Shown in pieces: positions 24,301 through 35,742 of a stretch of 64,000 nt of DNA. The DNA lies in NCBI GenBank assembly GCA_003971905.1, contig RSEE01000104.1:124001-188000 (forward strand). Direction: 5' to 3'. A model generated the notes under the pieces. The model saw only the letters and a list, made by a program, of their open reading frames with translations, made no database searches and had not been told where the DNA came from. The translations under genes and the position numbers were made by a program. This DNA is from Moniliella sp. 'wahieum'. Taxonomy: Eukaryota > Basidiomycota > Moniliellomycetes > Moniliellales > Moniliellaceae. Each line of letters opens with the position of its first letter. Positions within the stretch are counted from its first letter, which is position 1.

Positions 24301-24747
24301 TCAACGGACCATGGTGCGCCCGCAGGCCGTCTGCCTTTTTGGGCGCCGCCCACTGACCACCGGCGAGGCTGGGAGCTAACCAGGGCAGGAGGGAGGGAGG
24401 GGAAAGCGTTGAATGCATGGCAAGTGCTCGTTGAGAGATAACGGTACAGAAAGGTACAGATGCGCAGGGCGCAGGGTATGGAACGAGGGGGGCGTACAGT
24501 ACGTGGTTTTTGCTGTTAGAAAAAGGGAAAGGGGGGGGGGGTGCAACATGGGGAGGGGGAACAAAGGGGGCAAGGGAAGAAGGTGATCTCCATAACTCTG
24601 TTGAAGCGGGAACAGCCCTGTTGAGACGGCTGGAGAAACACGGTGGGAGCCCTGTGCCCGTGGAAAAGGGGGGGGGGGGATTAGCGGGTACGGGTGCGGC
24701 GAGTAAATGGATTACTTGCTCACCGCTGTTGACGTGCCTGGGCCAGG
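21389..24747. other. Gene-poor spacer with homopolymers and short repeats
   Basis: No convincing gene. It contains a GGTTACC heptad array (23698-23717), TGA-GCAC-TGA near 23832, a run of about 17 C near 23290, runs of 10 or more G near 24530 and 24668, and CATG/TGCA-rich DNA near 21690. Confidence 0.45.
23698..23717 (+). repeat. TTA-CCGG heptad array
   Basis: GGTTACC repeated almost three times (TTA-CCGG-TTA-CCGG-TTA), followed by CTAG/TACTA-rich palindromic bases. Confidence 0.75.
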
Positions 24748-25493
24748 TCAGAAGGACCGGAGACAGCAGCCTCGGCGGCTACAGTTCTCCTTGGCCGCTT
24801 CCTCATAGATGTGGGATGTGAATGGGCTGCGAGGCGCACAGGGGGTTGGAGGTCCAGGTCAGCAAAAGCAGCTCGATGCGCGGGAGCGCAGCAGGATGGG
24901 GGGGGGGGGGAGGGAGGGGGAATCAAACAGGACAAGACGTACGTTTCGAACCGCAGCGCAATCGTGTACACCACCGCGACCAGCACAGTGAGCCAGACCG
25001 GCAGGCTTGGCGTGCCACAGCGCGGTGGCAGCAAAGCACAGGGTGGAGCCGACGTACATTGGGTCGGCACAGACGTTGAAGGGGAAGCCAGTGACCATTG
25101 CGGGCATCAGAATCAAAAAGTAGTCGCCGAGGTAGGTGCCCGTCACGCCCAGCGCCCACATGGACGAGGCGACGAGGACCGAGCCAATGGCAAAGAGCGT
25201 CACGGCAGCGGCCTGGGCGGCCGGGTGGGCAAGGAGGGCAGGGCCGGCTGGGCGCTGAGCGCCCGCTCGTACAGCGCGTCGCGGACGAGGCCCAGGACGA
25301 AGATGGTGGCGCCGAGGAGGTAGCAGCCGAGGTAGCGGCGGCCGCCGAGGAGGCGGGTGAGCGAGCGGCGGCGGTACTCGTTGCGGGCGACGATGTTCCA
25401 GAAGGTGGGGTTGAAGCAGATCGACGCCGCCGAGATGTAGAGCGACGGCTGGGCCAGGTCGATGTACGGCGCAAGCGTGGCGGCGGCGGACAT
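24748..25493 (-). CDS. OPI3: Phosphatidyl-N-methylethanolamine N-methyltransferase (OPI3)
   Basis: Catalyses the last two methylations from phosphatidylethanolamine to phosphatidylcholine with S-adenosylmethionine, in the ER membrane. Family signatures are clear: FNPTFWNIVARNEYR, a LTRLLGG..YLGCYLLG membrane segment, RDALYERAL, ALGVTGTYLGDYF, TGFPFNV..DPMYVGSTL and a final hydrophobic helix ending VAVVYTIALRFE. An intron (24942-24827, GTACGT donor, CAG acceptor) leads to PFTSHIYEEAAKENC and a stop at 24748, matching the usual EEPF(T)xxIY end. Two frame changes, near 25238 (one missing base) and 24996 (minus two or plus one), break the frame; corrected length is about 210 residues, normal for the family. 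The upstream lipase gene lies in the same orientation, ending 227 bases before this start. Confidence 0.9.
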
Positions 25494-25720
25494 GGCGGGG
25501 GTGGGGGGGGGGAGGAGAGGAGGAGGAGGAGGAAGAGGGCGGCAGCCCAGGAAGGAAGGAAGGCAGACAGGTACGTAGGGCAGGCAGGGCGCTTACGTGA
25601 CGGCGGCCCGTGCGGCGTGAAAGGTGCGCGGGTGCGATGCGCGTGGACGGGGTTAGCGCTTAGCACTTACGGCTATTGGCTGCCGACTACCCCGCGGCTA
25701 CTGGCGGCTACCATGCATTG

Positions 25721-27691
25721 CTACGCCTCAAACGCACGGGCCACATGCCGCACCCATCCCGCCCCAGCTCGTTGCCCGCCAGGCCTGGCCGGCGGACAAT
25801 AAGCACCGAGTGCGCATTGAACACGCCCGCAAAGTACGCCGCCCGCCGCTGCAGCCCGGCAGGCGCCGCAGCTGCTTCCACCATCTCCCGCTGGCCGCTG
25901 TCAGCGCCGCCACCGTCCGACGCGCGACCGCGTGCGTCGGCACCTCGCCCTCCACTCCACCCGACGCGTCGAGAAGGCGGGCGCGGCGGGCGCGGCAATG
26001 GGCTCGGCGGATTCGGCGGATTTGGCCGACTCGGCGGGCGGGGCCGGGTGGGCTTGCTCGGCCGCGCCGCCGGGCTCTTGCCACTCGGCCTCCAACGCCA
26101 TGCCGACGCCAAAGAGCATGTGCGCGATGCGGCTGCGCTCCAACTGCTCCTCATCCACCTCGTCCAGCGCGTGCAGTGCGTCGGGGTCGGGCGAGGCGCT
26201 GCCCGTGCCCGTGCCCGTGGATGTGCCTGGGGGGGTAGCGTACGCCAAGGCCCAGGCGCGACGCTCGTCCGTGATCCGCGCCACACTCGCCCGCACATAG
26301 GAGCTGGTCTGGATCGCCATGTACCCCAGCAGCAGCGGCAGCAGCACAGGCGCCAAGATGGTGGCGAGGTAGTTGAGGGGAAACCGGAAGGGGAAACGGC
26401 TGGGACGGAGAGCCATCCACGGCACAAGAACCATGCCGGCCAGAGCTTTGCAGGTGGACGAGACGCGCTGCACTGCACCCAGCATGTGGCTCTGCACTTG
26501 CTCCCACCGACTTGGGGCTGGGGCCGTAGTAGTAGGCGCCGAAGCAGAAGCAGAAGCAGGAACAGGGGTAGGTGTCGCCGCGGTAGGCGGAAGCACAGCG
26601 TACGTGTCAATGAGGTGCGGGTAGCCCTCGACGAACGTTCTGTAGTCCCGGGTCGAGTCAGTCAAGTCAGTCAGTACGCCGTCCCCGCAGTCCTTTTGAT
26701 TGAGCAGAACACGTACAGCTGCACCGTTTCGTCCAAGTCATCGGCAAAGGGATCAATTCGAGCAAGGCCGTGCGGAAGGGCACGGTGCGGTCGTGTTTGG
26801 CCGAACCGTAGAAGACCTTGTTGCGAAACAGGGCAAGCGCCTTGAAGAACGCAAGATGAGGGTCTGCCATCGCCTGCAGAAGCGAGCGGCCGCCTTCCTG
26901 CTTATTTTGCGTGAGAAGAGGCGTGTGCTCCCCCGCCTGGCTGGGGGGGCGGGGGGGGAGCTGCCCCACTCGCGGTCAGTGCAGTACAGCTGCTTTCCCG
27001 TCCTGCCCAGCGCAATTTGTCCGAGCGAAGCAAAGACCGTGCCGGACACGGTGCCGGTGGGGGGGATGCCAATGTGCGGCGTGGCGAGCGTGATGAAGTT
27101 GACGGGTGTCAACGGACGGGAAAGGGGGCAGAAGCGCTCGGGGCGGTGAAGAAACCGCGTCGGTAGAGCGCTCCCACGGCGTAGCGCGCGATGAGCCCGC
27201 CGAGCGAATAGCCAATCATGCTGAGGTGGGTGACGGTGTGGCGGACGCCGGGCTGCAGGGCGTTTGGACCGGGAGTGTCGGAGGCCGTGTCGGAGGCCGT
27301 GGTGGAGGCCGTTGCGGCAGCAGTCTGTGGCGGCTCCCTCTCCGGCTCCCTCTCGGACAGAGCCTGTTGCTGGTCGGTGGCCCAGGCATGGATGCGGCGG
27401 ATCTCGGCGTCGATCTCGCGGATGACCCGCTCGGCGCACCAGTCGATGCCGTCGTACGTGTTGACCCAGCGGTTGGCCGTGCTGTTGAGGATGACGAGGA
27501 GCGGGCGCTTGGCGGGGTCGGGGGCGGCGGCGGAGGCGGCGGCGGAGCGTGGCGGCGGCGGGAGCTCGTTGGGCGGGGCGGGCGCGTGCACGCCGCCGTG
27601 CTGGTCGGCGAGCGTGTCGCACACACACGCCAGGTTGGAGGGGTCGCCCCACAGGCCGTGCACGGCAAGACGAGGTGCACGGCTGGGCCAT
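25721..27691 (-). CDS. ROG1-type serine lipase/phospholipase (DUF676 alpha/beta hydrolase)
   Basis: A cytosolic or membrane-associated lipase of the ROG1/YOR059C family, which hydrolyses acyl glycerols or phospholipids. The start is MAQP-VHLVL-AVHGLWGDPSNLA, the typical HLVVLVHGLWGNP opening, reached through two single missing bases near 27683 and 27667. TYDGIDWCAERV follows, then the nucleophile elbow IGYSLGGLIARY (Ser codon 27205-27207), TPHIGIP, the strand with KHDRTVPF, and the C-terminal FNAHSVLIVRR carrying the likely catalytic His. A Pro/Thr/Ala insert and a hydrophobic stretch (APVLLPLLLGYMAIQ) lie in the C-terminal half. The end VRHVARAFEA-stop at 25721 needs one frame correction. 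Expected length is about 650 residues. The neighbour OPI3 is also a phospholipid enzyme, but a shared role is inference. Confidence 0.82.
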
Positions 27692-27928
27692 CGGCGCGGC
27701 GTGGAGAGGTGGTTAGGGAGGGGGGATGGGTTGGCCCACGGATGCACTGGCGAATAGATCCCGCCCTCAGAATCATTAATCAGGTGCCACATGCCCGGCC
27801 CAATCGGGCGGCGGGTGTTGCACCGAAGAGGCGGTGGCTGCGACTTGTTCTCGGGACTTCCATTGGTCTTCCTCCCCAAGCATCTTGCTTTTTTTGTCCC
27901 GGCCATCCAGAACTCCGCCGCCGCCACC

Positions 27929-28033
27929 ACCGCCTCCTTCGTCACCACCACCACCACCTTCGTCACCACCACCGCCTCCTTCGTCACCACCATCGCCTCC
28001 TTCGTCACCACCACCGCCTCCTTCGGTACCACC
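27929..28033 (+). repeat. 21-base minisatellite, five copies
   Basis: Five copies of ACCGCCTCCTTCGTCACCACC with few changes, between the divergent lipase and Mtf2-like genes. Its length is a multiple of three and it is open in the frame of the downstream ATG at 28076 (TTASFVT repeats), so it could be leader or an N-terminal extension starting at an ATG at 27791. Confidence 0.75.
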
Positions 28034-28075
28034 ACCACCACCTCCGTCCCCCCCCCCCTCCCCCCCTCACTCCCA

Positions 28076-29677
28076 ATGCTGCGCCCGCTGCTGGGCGTCT
28101 GCCCCTCCGCGCTGCCGCCGCCGCCCGCGCCGCTTCTCCACCTACCCGCCCCTATTCCTCCCGCCACGCCGACGATCCCGCCGCGCCCACCTCCTCCACC
28201 TCCACCTCCACCTCCGCCGCTGGCGGGTGGCTGGACCCCTTCCAGGACAACCCACACTACCGCACCCAGACGCGCGGCTGGGCCACATCCGATGATGCGC
28301 ATCCGGACCCCGACCCGACGCTGAGGTTGAGGTCGACATGGAGGCCTACCATCTGTCCGACCGGGTTGCCCAGGGCTGGGCGCCGCGTGGGTCGGACTTT
28401 ATGGATCCGCAGTCGGCCATTCCTGAGCGCGAGCGCGCCGCGCTGTCCAGCCTCTTCTCCCAGTACGAGCAGCGCCGGTCCACCGATCTGCCCGCGCACT
28501 CCACCCCGGACTTTTCGCATTTGGGCCAACGCAAACGCGACGCGGGCAAGGGCACCGCCTCGGCCTCGGCCCGGGCCAAGACGCCCCAAACAGAGGAAGA
28601 CCCAATGCGCGCATTTGCTCGCCAAAGGAATCTCCGGTCCAAGGTCAAGACGCCCTACCGCGAAGCGCTGCGCGAGTCCACTGCCGTGTCGGCAGCCCAG
28701 ATGAACGAGGTCATGCGACGCGTCACCACCGACTTGGCCGCGTGCCATTCCGATGTGGCAGTGTGGTTGTGGGCAGAAACGAACGTGTTCCCGCCTGCGC
28801 CGGCGCCAGAGGGCGAAAAGCAGTCGGCCCCGCCGCGCCCGTATGGCATGACCACACCGTACTACAGCCGGTGCTGACCGAGCTCGTGATCACGCTCCGC
28901 GACCGGTTCCGCTCGCCGCACATGGCCGTGGCGCTGTACGAGCGGATGAAGAACGTGTCGCTGTCGTCGTATGTGCTGGGGTGCTCGGGGACGCTGCTCA
29001 AGGAGATGCTGCACGTGTTCTGGGGCAGTTTCCGGGACTACGACCGTTGGCGCAGACTGTAGCTGAGGCCCAGGCGGCCGGGGTGATTTCCTTGTCGGGC
29101 ACAGGCGCCGGCGGTCGTCATGGCACGTCGCCAGACGAGTACCCACTCCGCTTGGCTGTCAACCAAATCAACGATCAGGTCTCGGCGCAAATTCGCAGTG
29201 TGCACACCGAGCTGGTTTCGCTGCCCGTTGCCGACCCCCCACGCCGGGACACGAGCAAGATTTCTGGTCGGGCTCCTCTACCTCGCTCGCCACGCAGCCC
29301 GAAGCGGCGTACCACTACTCCGACCCGCTGCCCCAGCGCGCGGTCGACGTGCACGATCTCGCCAACGCGCTGCACGAGAGGAGGATGTGTTTGGCCAAGT
29401 GTTCCAAGAGGAGACCAACATGCAGACCATCAGTACGCCTTCGCCCTTTGCCGGTGGGCCCGCCGAGCAGAGCGAAACGTTGCCGGGCAAAGGCCTGCAT
29501 TCGTACCACCCCGGTCAGGGCGGGCAAACCCAGGTGGTCAAGACGGACTTTGCGGGGGAACTGTTGGCGAACCGGTTGTCCTCAGTCAACGACCAGCTCG
29601 GATTGACAGAGACGCTACACCCACACCAACCGGGCCGGACGCTCTCACTCTACTCACGCCCTCCCTCGTCCTCCTGA
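28076..29677 (+). CDS. Mtf2-like mitochondrial protein (probable organelle gene-expression factor)
   Basis: About 530 residues across several frames. It begins MLRPLLGVCPSALPPPPAPLL, basic and hydrophobic without acidic residues and soon RPYSSRHADD, a credible mitochondrial presequence with cleavage near Tyr-Ser-Ser. A charged middle (SDFMDPQSAIPERERAALSS) precedes a helical region: MNEVMRRVTTDLAACHSDVAVW, then RFRSPHMAVALYERMKNVSL, SSYVLGCSGTLLKEMLHVFW and a block like RLVAEAQAAGVISL. That pattern resembles the Mtf2 C-terminal region of fungal factors needed for mitochondrial transcript maturation. The last 100 residues are less conserved and end SLYSRPPSSS. Single missing bases move the frame near 28130, 28840 and 29060. 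It converges with GET3, about 110 bases apart. Confidence 0.5.
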
Positions 29678-29788
29678 CCGTCACCACACCAGCCACCCAC
29701 GAGCATAGGGCAGGTAGCTCGCTTCTCTGTACCGGCTAGCTACAGTGTACGCTCGTGTCGCCTCTCCTTTTTGCATATCCTCTGCACA

Positions 29789-31097
29789 CTACTGATCTCC
29801 ATGATGCCATCCCATTCGGCGGGGAAAAAAAGAAGAGCAAGGTAACTTAACTTGTCGACCCAGGTAGACCTTAGCAGTTGGGCTGGACACAGTAACGCCG
29901 ACCGAGGCCTTACTTGGTCTCCCTGGCAGAATGAGCTTGGGCAGGTTCCCGCTCTCATCTGGCTTGTATGGGTGGACGAGCCATTCCTGCGAATCCCGGG
30001 GGGGTAGGTCAGGTTAGGTCAGCATTGTTCGCGTGCACACGGCTGCAGGAGAGGGATGAGGAATGACGATAACGTACGGAGAAAGCCTTGATCTTGGGCC
30101 ACCCCGAATCTCTTCGGTCAAAAGCGGCATGCGCACCAGGTGGAAGTCATCCGCATACAGTTCCTCCATCTCGGCCAGATACTTGTCTTGCATCGCCTTG
30201 CGCACCGAGCAGTGTTGGCAGTTGGACCCGGGGGGAGGGTAGAGCAGTTGGTTGCACACAATGGCGGTGTGTCAATCTCATATTGCGTCAGCTCTTGGAT
30301 CAGTCGTTCCGTTTCGTACAGCGACAAGAACTCGGCAATGCACACGCAGACAAACGTGGTTTTTTCCTGGAAATGAAGCGGGTGAGCGGGGAGCAAAAAA
30401 AGGGAGAAAAAAGCAGCTCAAGAAGCTCTTGGAGAGCGAGCGGGAAGGGGACGACGTACCGGGTCCTTGAATTGGGTGTTGACTTCGGTGATGATCGCGC
30501 GCATGCTCTCCGCCGGGCAAACAGTCTTCCTGGTTCGCGCCTGCACTGCCAAGGATCCCGTTGAGCATCGGGCCAAAGCTGCGGCCAAGGGTGGAGAACT
30601 TGGCCAAGGCCTTCTCCAGGACCGAGGGAAGCTGAGGAAACGCAACGTGTGGCCGGTGGGTGCCGTGTCAAATACGACCACGTCGTACTCCATCGACTTG
30701 ACCTGCTTCATAATCTCGGCAAAGCCCATCGCTTCTCCACACCGGGGATGGCAAATGCCATGTCTTGCATGATGGACGCCATGGCGCCACCCTGCGCCGG
30801 ACTGCTGCACCATCTCCTCAATGCTCGACTGCGGGTCGATCTCCATCGCGGACAGGTTGTCAAAGCCAGTGACCTTGGTGGCCTCCTTGCCGAACTTTTG
30901 TCCAAACGCATCGGACAAGTTGTGCGCAGGGTCGGTCGAGATGAGCAGGACCGAGGAGCGCACCTTGGCCAGCTGCACGGCAAGCGAACATGCGGTCGTC
31001 GTCTTGCCACACCGCCCTTGCCGCCGACATAGACCCAGCGGAGCGAATGCTGGTCAATGATGGATGCCAGTGTCGGGTCCAGCGGTTCGTCGGCCAT
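29789..31097 (-). CDS. GET3: ATPase GET3 (guided entry of tail-anchored proteins)
   Basis: Cytosolic homodimeric ATPase that carries tail-anchored membrane proteins to the GET1/GET2 receptor at the ER. It starts [16 protein letters not shown] and reaches the P-loop [16 protein letters not shown] (31001-31030), with a one-base deletion inside the loop. Switch [17 protein letters not shown], the [12 protein letters not shown] switch [16 protein letters not shown], the zinc-binding CQHC and PLLTEEIRG follow. Introns: 30459-30367 (after FKDP) and a second between KAFS and [11 protein letters not shown] near 30066-29986, both GTACGT. At least five frame changes occur within 1.2 kb. The C-terminal end is uncertain: the frame after PYKPDE runs some 55 codons to a stop at 29789, whereas the family usually ends soon after this point. 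The gene is adjacent to PSF2 in the same orientation. Confidence 0.93.
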
Positions 31098-31534
31098 GAT
31101 GGGAGGAAAGGGGAGGGGGCAGGAGGAGGAGGTGGTGGTGGTGGTGGTGGCCGGGCAGCGTCGGATGGGACGGGCGGGCTGGCGTTGGCGACGACTGGGC
31201 TCCGCCTGGCCACGGCGGCTTCCTGCGCCACGTGGAGCCAGGGAGTAGGGTTGGGTACAACCCTAGTGCGTCGAAGCGGCTGGAACGCCACCGTCGATTA
31301 GGATCATGGATTGGATCGATCACCGCTACGTCTCGACGAGCACGGGAGGGATGGGTATTATGTGCATGCAATAATCCACCTCGTATCGAACCATCATTAC
31401 CATCGCCACCGCCATCGCCACCGCACCGCCATCCCCATCACCGCCGGACACCTGCTGCCGTAGTGGAGGGACTTAGCCGGGACGACGTCGAGCCCGGTCC
31501 CAGCCATACCCCCCCCCGGGGTGGAACGAAGACA

Positions 31535-32308
31535 TCATACTCGTCTCGTCCAGATCGGCACCCTCAAGTCGTCGTCGTCGGCCAGGGGCTCGGCCAGCGC
31601 CTGGAAGGTGAGCAGGTCGCTGAATGCATTTTGGAAAAACGGGCGCAACTCGCTGATCTCGAGCGAGGAGATGTTTGTCATCTGCAGCACAGCGACAGCG
31701 ACAGCGAGTCAGAGCGTGTGGGGGGGGGGCGGAGGCGCACATAGCCACTCATACGTACCTCCAGGTGGACTGGGTTGAGGGAGGTCATGCCATGGCTGAT
31801 CTTGGCCTGCCGCGCTTCTCGCAGATCTTTCAACACGCGCCGGATGGGCTCGGCATCGGGAATGTCGTCGCCCGCTCTGGATGGGGGGAGGAAGGGGAGC
31901 GGAGGAGCGGGGGCACGGAGGATGGGTCAGGCACAGCGACGCAGCGGGGGGAGGGGGGGGGGAAGAAGATGGGTTGGGCACGGTACGCACACGTCGAGGA
32001 TGGTCTTGGCGGGATGCCGTGGTGGAGAGGGAGGGAGGCAAACTGGGGGTTCTGGATCTCGTCGGTGTAGGTGGCCTGGAGGTGCTCGATGGTGAGCCAG
32101 GGCGGGGGCACGATGCGGCAGCGGTTGCGCTTGCGGAGGGTGAGGGCGAGCCAGAGGGGCACGCGCGTCTGCTGCGGCGGACGGAAGGGGCCGTAGGTGC
32201 CGCCGAGGAGACGCACACGGTCCATCTCGAGGTAGGGCACGATCGCCACCTCCTCCGCCTCGGAGGCGACGTACTCGAGCTCGGTGGGGGTGAGGCCGCG
32301 AGGGACAT
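31535..32308 (-). CDS. PSF2: GINS complex subunit PSF2
   Basis: GINS is part of the CMG replicative helicase. Three exons: 32308-31991, 31876-31759 and 31681-31535, with introns of 114 and 77 bases (GTGCGT and GTACGT donors). The start MS-PRGLTPTELEYVASE needs one missing base near 32303. Family blocks VPYLEMDRVRLLGGTYGPF, VPLWLALTLRKRNRCRIV, WLTIEHLQATYTDE and then DDIPDAEPIRRVLKDLREAR, LNPVHLE, NISSLEISELRPFFQNAF are all present. The length of about 190 residues is normal. The end PLADDDDLRVPIWTRRV is an extra acidic tail. A 240-base divergent promoter is shared with the GCR1_C-domain gene. Confidence 0.92.
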
Positions 32309-32548
32309 GGGGGGGATGGGGGGTGGGACGAGGGAGACGACGGAGAGGACGGGGACAAAGAGGCAAACGAACAAAGAGGCAGTTGCGCGTGGCAATCCAA
32401 AAGTGATCCGCGGCGCGTCGCGTTCCGCCCAGAAACCACGTCGGGAGGCTCGACCGCTGATCTCATCCCTCGCCCATCCCATCTGCCCGTCGCGCGGCCC
32501 ACCGCTGCCGCCTCCACCGCCGCCACCCACCACCGCCACCCGCCCCGC

Positions 32549-35471
32549 CATGGCCAGCTCCCCGCGCCCTCCGCCCCCCGCGGGCCTCGCACACCGCGCG
32601 CCCCTCGTATCCGCCTCCGCCGCCCCGCAAACGCGCCCGCGCCCGACGCCGCCATGCGCGCCTCCCTCCACGCGATCCACTCGCGTCTGCAGCGCATCGA
32701 GTCCGCCTCTTCGCCTCTCGGACCTGCGCGCGCTCGTGCTGGGGATCCAGGAGGACGTGCGGGCGTCGCGCGCTCACTCCCACGCGCACGCCCGCCGCCA
32801 CCGCCATCCCGCTCCCCGTCTGGAAGCCCCACCCCCACTCCCTCCCCCATCCCTCCCCCCATCCCCGCCCCAACGACACAGCCCTTGCGCCCCCGCGCTC
32901 CTCCTCCCGTGCTCACGCCATGCCCACACCCACATCCATTCCCACTCCCACTCCCCATCTCGCTCGCGCTCGCGCTCCCGAGCGCGCTCCCCGCCCCCTC
33001 GCAGCGCCTCCCCGCCTCCCCTAAACACGAACCCAGCACGGAAAAGCGTGCCCCCCTTCCCCCCGTACCCACTGCCAGTGTTCGTTCCACAACACGCCAC
33101 GCGCCACGGGCGCTGCCTTCCCCTCCTGGCGGCAGCCAAGGAGCCCGACCTGACGTCGCAGCCAGGCTTGGCGTCGCTGCCTCCCTCGCACCGGGCTCTG
33201 ATCATGGCACTCCGGGCGCACCTCACCTCGGTCGTCCAGGGCTCCACTTCCTCGGACGCGGTGGCCCAGCTGGCCAACGGACTGCTCGACCCCGCACCTG
33301 CCCCCGTGGAGCAGGCGCCCACTCTGGGTGGCCACGCAGAGCGACTCAGCATGGAGGCCGAGGACGGTCCAGAGCGGTATCTTATTTGGACGATGAGGAC
33401 GATGTGCTGGATATGGACGCGCTCGATGAGCAGGAAGACTCGGCAGAGGAAGAGGAGGACGAAGAGGACGATCGTCGGACATCCATCACCCTCTCCTCTA
33501 GCGAGCACGAACACAGCCACGATGAGGAGGAAGATGAGATGTGGGAAAGTGGGGAAGAAGAGCAAGAACAACATCCGTCGCCCACCTCTCATCCGTCCCC
33601 GCCTGCTCAGAAGGCAGGCAGTGCACCCACCCCGTCGGCCCAGCCCTCCAAACCCGTCAGCAGCGATCCTCCCGATGCGAGGAAGGCGTGGACGAGCTGT
33701 CGACGGCCGAGTCGGAGCTGGAGCCCGAGCGCAGGGCCAACCTCTCTGTCCGCCGCCGACAAGAGAAGATGCCCGACGGAAACGCAAGCACCCTGAAGAC
33801 GACGAACCGCGGCTGGTGCGCGCCCGGACCGAAGCGCCAGCACCAACGCGCCAGCGCCAGCGCCAGCGGTCGCTCCCGCGACCGCTCCCGTCTCCACACC
33901 ATCCGCCTACCCGTTCCTGTTTGATGGCCCGCCGCTCTTTCCTTGGTCCCAAGCAGGCCAGAACGAGGGAGAGCGCCACCGCACAGCCGCGGGAGGAGCA
34001 GCAAGAGCCCCCATGCACCCCCACTTGCCCCAACGCAAATATGGATGGACATGCCCTACCTCGTTCCGGGCGGGCACCTGCTCCCTTCGCCTTCGGCCTC
34101 GTGCCCTCCCGGCCTCTCTGGTCGGATCCAACCCTTCTACCCCTCACCCACCCCACCTTGCTCCTGAACGACCTGCTCCTACGCCGCCGCCTGCCTCACC
34201 CCTGCCCCCCGCTGCACCGCTGCCGTTGTGCCCTCGAGCACAGACCGAACCGACCTCCGCCCCCCCGACCCTGCGATGTGGGACTCGTGTCTTCCCAGCG
34301 GAGGCGCCATGATGGCCGTCGGCGCGTACACGGAAACTGCCAAGGTCCGACGCGTTCGCAAGAAACCAGCCAGCACAACGGGGACCGAGGCCGTAGCTGG
34401 CTCGCCCGCCCGTCACGCGCTTCCCGCCGCTTCGTTGCCCGTCCCGGTCTTGGCTCCTACGCCCGAGCCCGTCCCAGCCGCCTCACCTCTTCCGCAGGCC
34501 CCCACCTTGTCTCCCGATCCAGCCCCGGCGCCGTCTCCTGTTCCCGCTGCCGCCTCCCCTACTACCGCACCGGCCCCGCCACCTGCTAGGCCTTTGGAGC
34601 CTACCCTCTTCCTCCTTTGGCGAATACGACTCTTCCTTCCGGTCCTAATCCTGATCCTGCGCCCTCGCCCACTGCCACCACCGGTTCGGCAGGTCCTGCC
34701 CCTGTTGTCCCTCGTCCTCCCTCTGCCGTCGTGGCGACAACGTCCACCTCAACCTCAACGTCGACGCCCGCCGTAGCCGCGTCGGAGACGGGACCGGACG
34801 ATGCGAATGACGACCTCCGCTCTGTATGCGTTCGCCGCTCCGCCGTCCGCACGAGCCCCAGCGAAACGGGCCAAAAAGCCGGGCAAGTCTTCCGTCGCTC
34901 AAGGCACGTCCGTGCCGCTGGTCACCACGCCAGGCGCCATTCCACGCGGGATTCCCATCCGGAAGGGTTCCCGTTCCCGCCGCCACCGTGGCGGGACGGG
35001 CTGTGGTCCTGGCCGGAGGAAGCGAGCACGGTGCCAGGGCTATGGAAAGTGTGGCACCGCGGACGGCGGCCCAACGAAGCAAGCATCGTGTTCCTCAACA
35101 CGATCTACGGCGCCAGCTGGCGCCGCTCCGTCAAGGAACGACAACATTACTCCTCTCGGTCTCGGATCGTGGAGGAAGTAGCGGCGGTGGCGGCGCACGT
35201 GCTTGCCCATGGCCTGCAAGGCCGCCCTGTCTCCCGCTGAGGGGAGGAAGAAGCGTGCGCTCGCCTGGAAACGGTGCGCGGCGTGTACAGCTTGACGATG
35301 CTCAGCCGCGCGCTGCGGCAGGAGAAGGCAGCGGGCGCTCTGCCCGGTCAATTGGCCGCTCGGGGGCCTGACATTTTCCGTCCGTGCGCCAAACCTAGGC
35401 CGGACCCACAACCACAACCACTGTCCCAATCCCAATCCCAATCCCAATCCCACCACACCACCACCGCCTGA
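32549..35471 (+). CDS. GCR1_C-domain transcription regulator (probable)
   Basis: About 970 residues, read across several frames. An N-terminal helix (ASLHAIHSRLQRIESASS, then LSDLRALVLGIQEDVR) could dimerise. A very long Pro/Ser/Ala-rich disordered region follows, with an acidic patch (33385-33560, runs of Glu/Asp) and basic clusters. Near the C-terminus (34960-35330) a domain reads GLWKVWHRGR, NEASIVFLNTIYGASWRR, ERQHYSSRSRIVEEVA and then TVRGVYSLTMLSRALRQE. Order and spacing match the GCR1_C DNA-binding domain of fungal activators of glycolytic genes: W-x-x-W/EW, LN..YG..WR, a Tyr/Arg-rich helix. The end is a SQSQSQSQ repeat encoded by (CCCAAT)n-type DNA. Start at ATG 32549 or 32654; exact frame joins are unresolved. 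That it controls glycolysis here (GPD lies 22 kb away) is only a guess. Confidence 0.5.
35427..35453 (+). repeat. CCCAAT hexamer array
   Basis: About four CCCAAT units at the 3' end of the GCR1_C-domain gene, encoding a short Ser-Gln repeat. Confidence 0.7.
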
Positions 35472-35742
35472 ACCGCAAGCACGCCCCGCCGCCGACACGC
35501 CCCTCGGCGCCCGCTCCCTCCCCCCGCGTGCCCACGCCGCCTCCGCCTGGATCCGAGATGAGAAGGGGCGACGACAAATGTATAGTATGCGATACCATCT
35601 CTGCATGTAGAGCAGCACCACGAGCGAGGTGGAGGATAATGGAGAGCGTTAGGTCAGGCGGGGAGGTGGTCATCAGCTTGGAAGTGATCGAGCTGGCTGT
35701 GTGCGCGGTATTTGGACCCTAGTGGTGATGTTTCCGCCAACT

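Noticed and set aside
27106-28704. 532-codon + strand open frame
   Set aside because: It overlaps the antisense of the lipase catalytic region. Only the part after about 28130 belongs to the Mtf2-like protein.
31881-34589. 902-codon open frame on the + strand
   Set aside because: It runs antisense through PSF2 and then through the disordered part of the GCR1_C gene. Its first third is a shadow of a clearly spliced minus-strand gene; open length comes from high GC.
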